Assembly: GCA_023544495.1 (NCBI GenBank)
Contig: JAMJFV010000114.1
Coordinates: 1 to 6,428 of the forward strand
Direction of reading: 5' to 3'
Length of the DNA: 6,428 nt
From: ANME-2 cluster archaeon
Lineage (GTDB): Archaea > Halobacteriota > Methanosarcinia > Methanosarcinales > Methanocomedenaceae
Shown here: positions 5,901-6,428 of the stretch, piece by piece
Layout of the letters: each line of letters starts with the position of its first letter
How positions within the stretch are numbered: the first letter of the stretch is position 1
Program-made: the position numbers and the translations under genes
The notes under the pieces: model-generated
Seen by the model: the letters and a program-made list of their open reading frames with translations, nothing else
Told to the model about the DNA's origin: nothing
Databases searched by the model: none

Positions 5901-6428
5901 TTATTTCCCTCCGAACAGTACCCTTGCTAAACGTCCACTAAATCCTTCATGAGCTCCCGCGGACTCTTCTATAGGTTCAATGAACTCAGTTCCGGATATA
6001 TACGCAGCGATGCGTTTAAATGCGATCGCTGCTGGGGAATCCGGAGTTTTTACCACAATAGGTGTCTTGAAAGCAGCAGACCGCCTGACATTTGCATCTT
6101 CCGGTACCATGTCTATAATATCTACTCCAAGCAGGTCTGCAACTTTTTGGTTATTAATTTCAGTCCTTTCCATTCCAGCTCTATTTAGTATTGCCCCTCC
6201 GATCTCACCTCCGAGCATCTCTGTCAATACTTTTGTTTTCAAGGCATCAGCCATTGATGAGAGTTCAGGATTAACGACAAGTATCACCTTATCTGCAATA
6301 GCCAGGGGGATCACACCATCTTTACTGATCCCGGCCGGTGCATCGATAAGCATGTAATCCACGCCTTCAATAAGTCTTGCCATGACCTCTTGCAGTTTTT
6401 CAGGATTTGAGTTCTGGAATCCCTGGAG
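5901..6428 (-). CDS. minD: MinD-family ATPase (archaeal type), partial: C-terminal 175 aa
   Basis: This is a deviant-Walker ATPase of the MinD/ParA group that binds membrane in its ATP form and positions other machinery. The frame is open to the window edge, so the deviant Walker A and the true start are outside; the Met at 6383 is internal. Visible motifs, numbered from the window edge, are the Walker B strand DYMLIDAPAG (24-33), the NPE motif in VVNPELSSMADALKTK (about 52-67), the AILNRAG strand (about 79-85), and the conserved VPEDANVRRSAA segment (about 109-120) followed by SPAAIAFKRIA. After an acidic linker the protein ends GFSGRLARVLFGGK, an amphipathic basic helix resembling the GFLKRLFGG tail of E. 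coli MinD. Several MinD paralogues are normal in euryarchaea. Linkage to a secretion ATPase suggests a role like TadZ/CpaE, placing the apparatus, rather than cell division. The gene overlaps the ribosome site of the next gene. Confidence 0.9.
   Translation of the reverse strand, partial: LQGFQNSNPEKLQEVMARLIEGVDYMLIDAPAGISKDGVIPLAIADKVILVVNPELSSMADALKTKVLTEMLGGEIGGAILNRAGMERTEINNQKVADLLGVDIIDMVPEDANVRRSAAFKTPIVVKTPDSPAAIAFKRIAAYISGTEFIEPIEESAGAHEGFSGRLARVLFGGK
5907..5912 (-). promoter_or_regulatory. Strong ribosome binding site of the small membrane protein
   Basis: The minus strand reads GGAGGG within the last codons of the MinD gene, about 7 bases before the ATG at 5899. It is the best ribosome site in the window and fixes the start of the small gene. 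The downstream ATPase and platform starts lack an equivalent, which suggests different translation levels. Confidence 0.75.

Noticed and set aside
5949..6357. Two overlapping plus-strand frames opposite MinD
   Set aside because: They are antisense to conserved MinD motifs and encode nothing recognisable.
6381..6383. ATG at 6383 as the start of the MinD gene
   Set aside because: The frame stays open for 15 more codons to the window edge, and the usual MinD Walker A region would lie further upstream, so this Met is internal.

Overview
The window carries one set of genes, all on the minus strand, so transcription runs from high to low coordinates. The content is archaeal. There is a MinD of the archaeal type, a TadA/FlaI-like secretion ATPase, a FlaJ/TadC-like platform protein with two T2SF domains, a RecA/KaiC-superfamily protein, and an archaeal TATA box (TTTAAATA) with A/T-rich flanks. 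Moderate GC and protein style suggest a euryarchaeon, perhaps close to the Methanosarcinales. That placement is an inference from general resemblance, and no rRNA or marker gene is present to test it.

Layout in transcription order. (1) 6428-5901: the C-terminal 175 residues of a MinD-family ATPase whose start lies beyond the window. It ends in a helix resembling the MinD membrane-targeting sequence. (2) 5899-5705: a 64-residue protein with one membrane segment followed by a charged helix. It starts one base after the MinD stop and uses a strong GGAGGG ribosome site inside the end of the MinD gene. (3) 5704-5616: an 89-base gap with three inverted repeats, one a perfect 8-bp hairpin followed by TTTT. 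(4) 5615-3135: an 826-residue TadA/FlaI-family ATPase with an unusually long acidic N-terminal region. (5) 3120-1078: a 680-residue polytopic platform protein, 14 bases downstream. (6) 1077-910: a 168-base gap with T-rich tracts after the platform gene, then a TATA box with palindromic elements. (7) 909-7: a RecA/KaiC-like protein whose Walker A position lacks the glycine-lysine signature.

The ATPase and platform protein form the motor core of a type IV pilus or type II secretion-like machine. The order ATPase, platform, RecA-like protein recalls the archaellum set FlaH-FlaI-FlaJ with H moved to the end. The MinD-like protein could position the machine at the membrane, as the MinD relative TadZ/CpaE does for bacterial Tad pili. 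The small membrane protein could be a MinD partner or an adaptor. No pilin, prepilin peptidase or archaellin gene is present, so the substrate is unknown. The most notable features are the lost P-loop of the RecA-like protein, the coupling of MinD and a small membrane protein to a secretion motor, the long N-terminus of the ATPase, and the overlapping hairpins between the two halves of the locus. Both strands were examined: the plus-strand reading frames lie opposite these genes and look like shadows. No tRNA, rRNA, CRISPR array or insertion sequence was seen.
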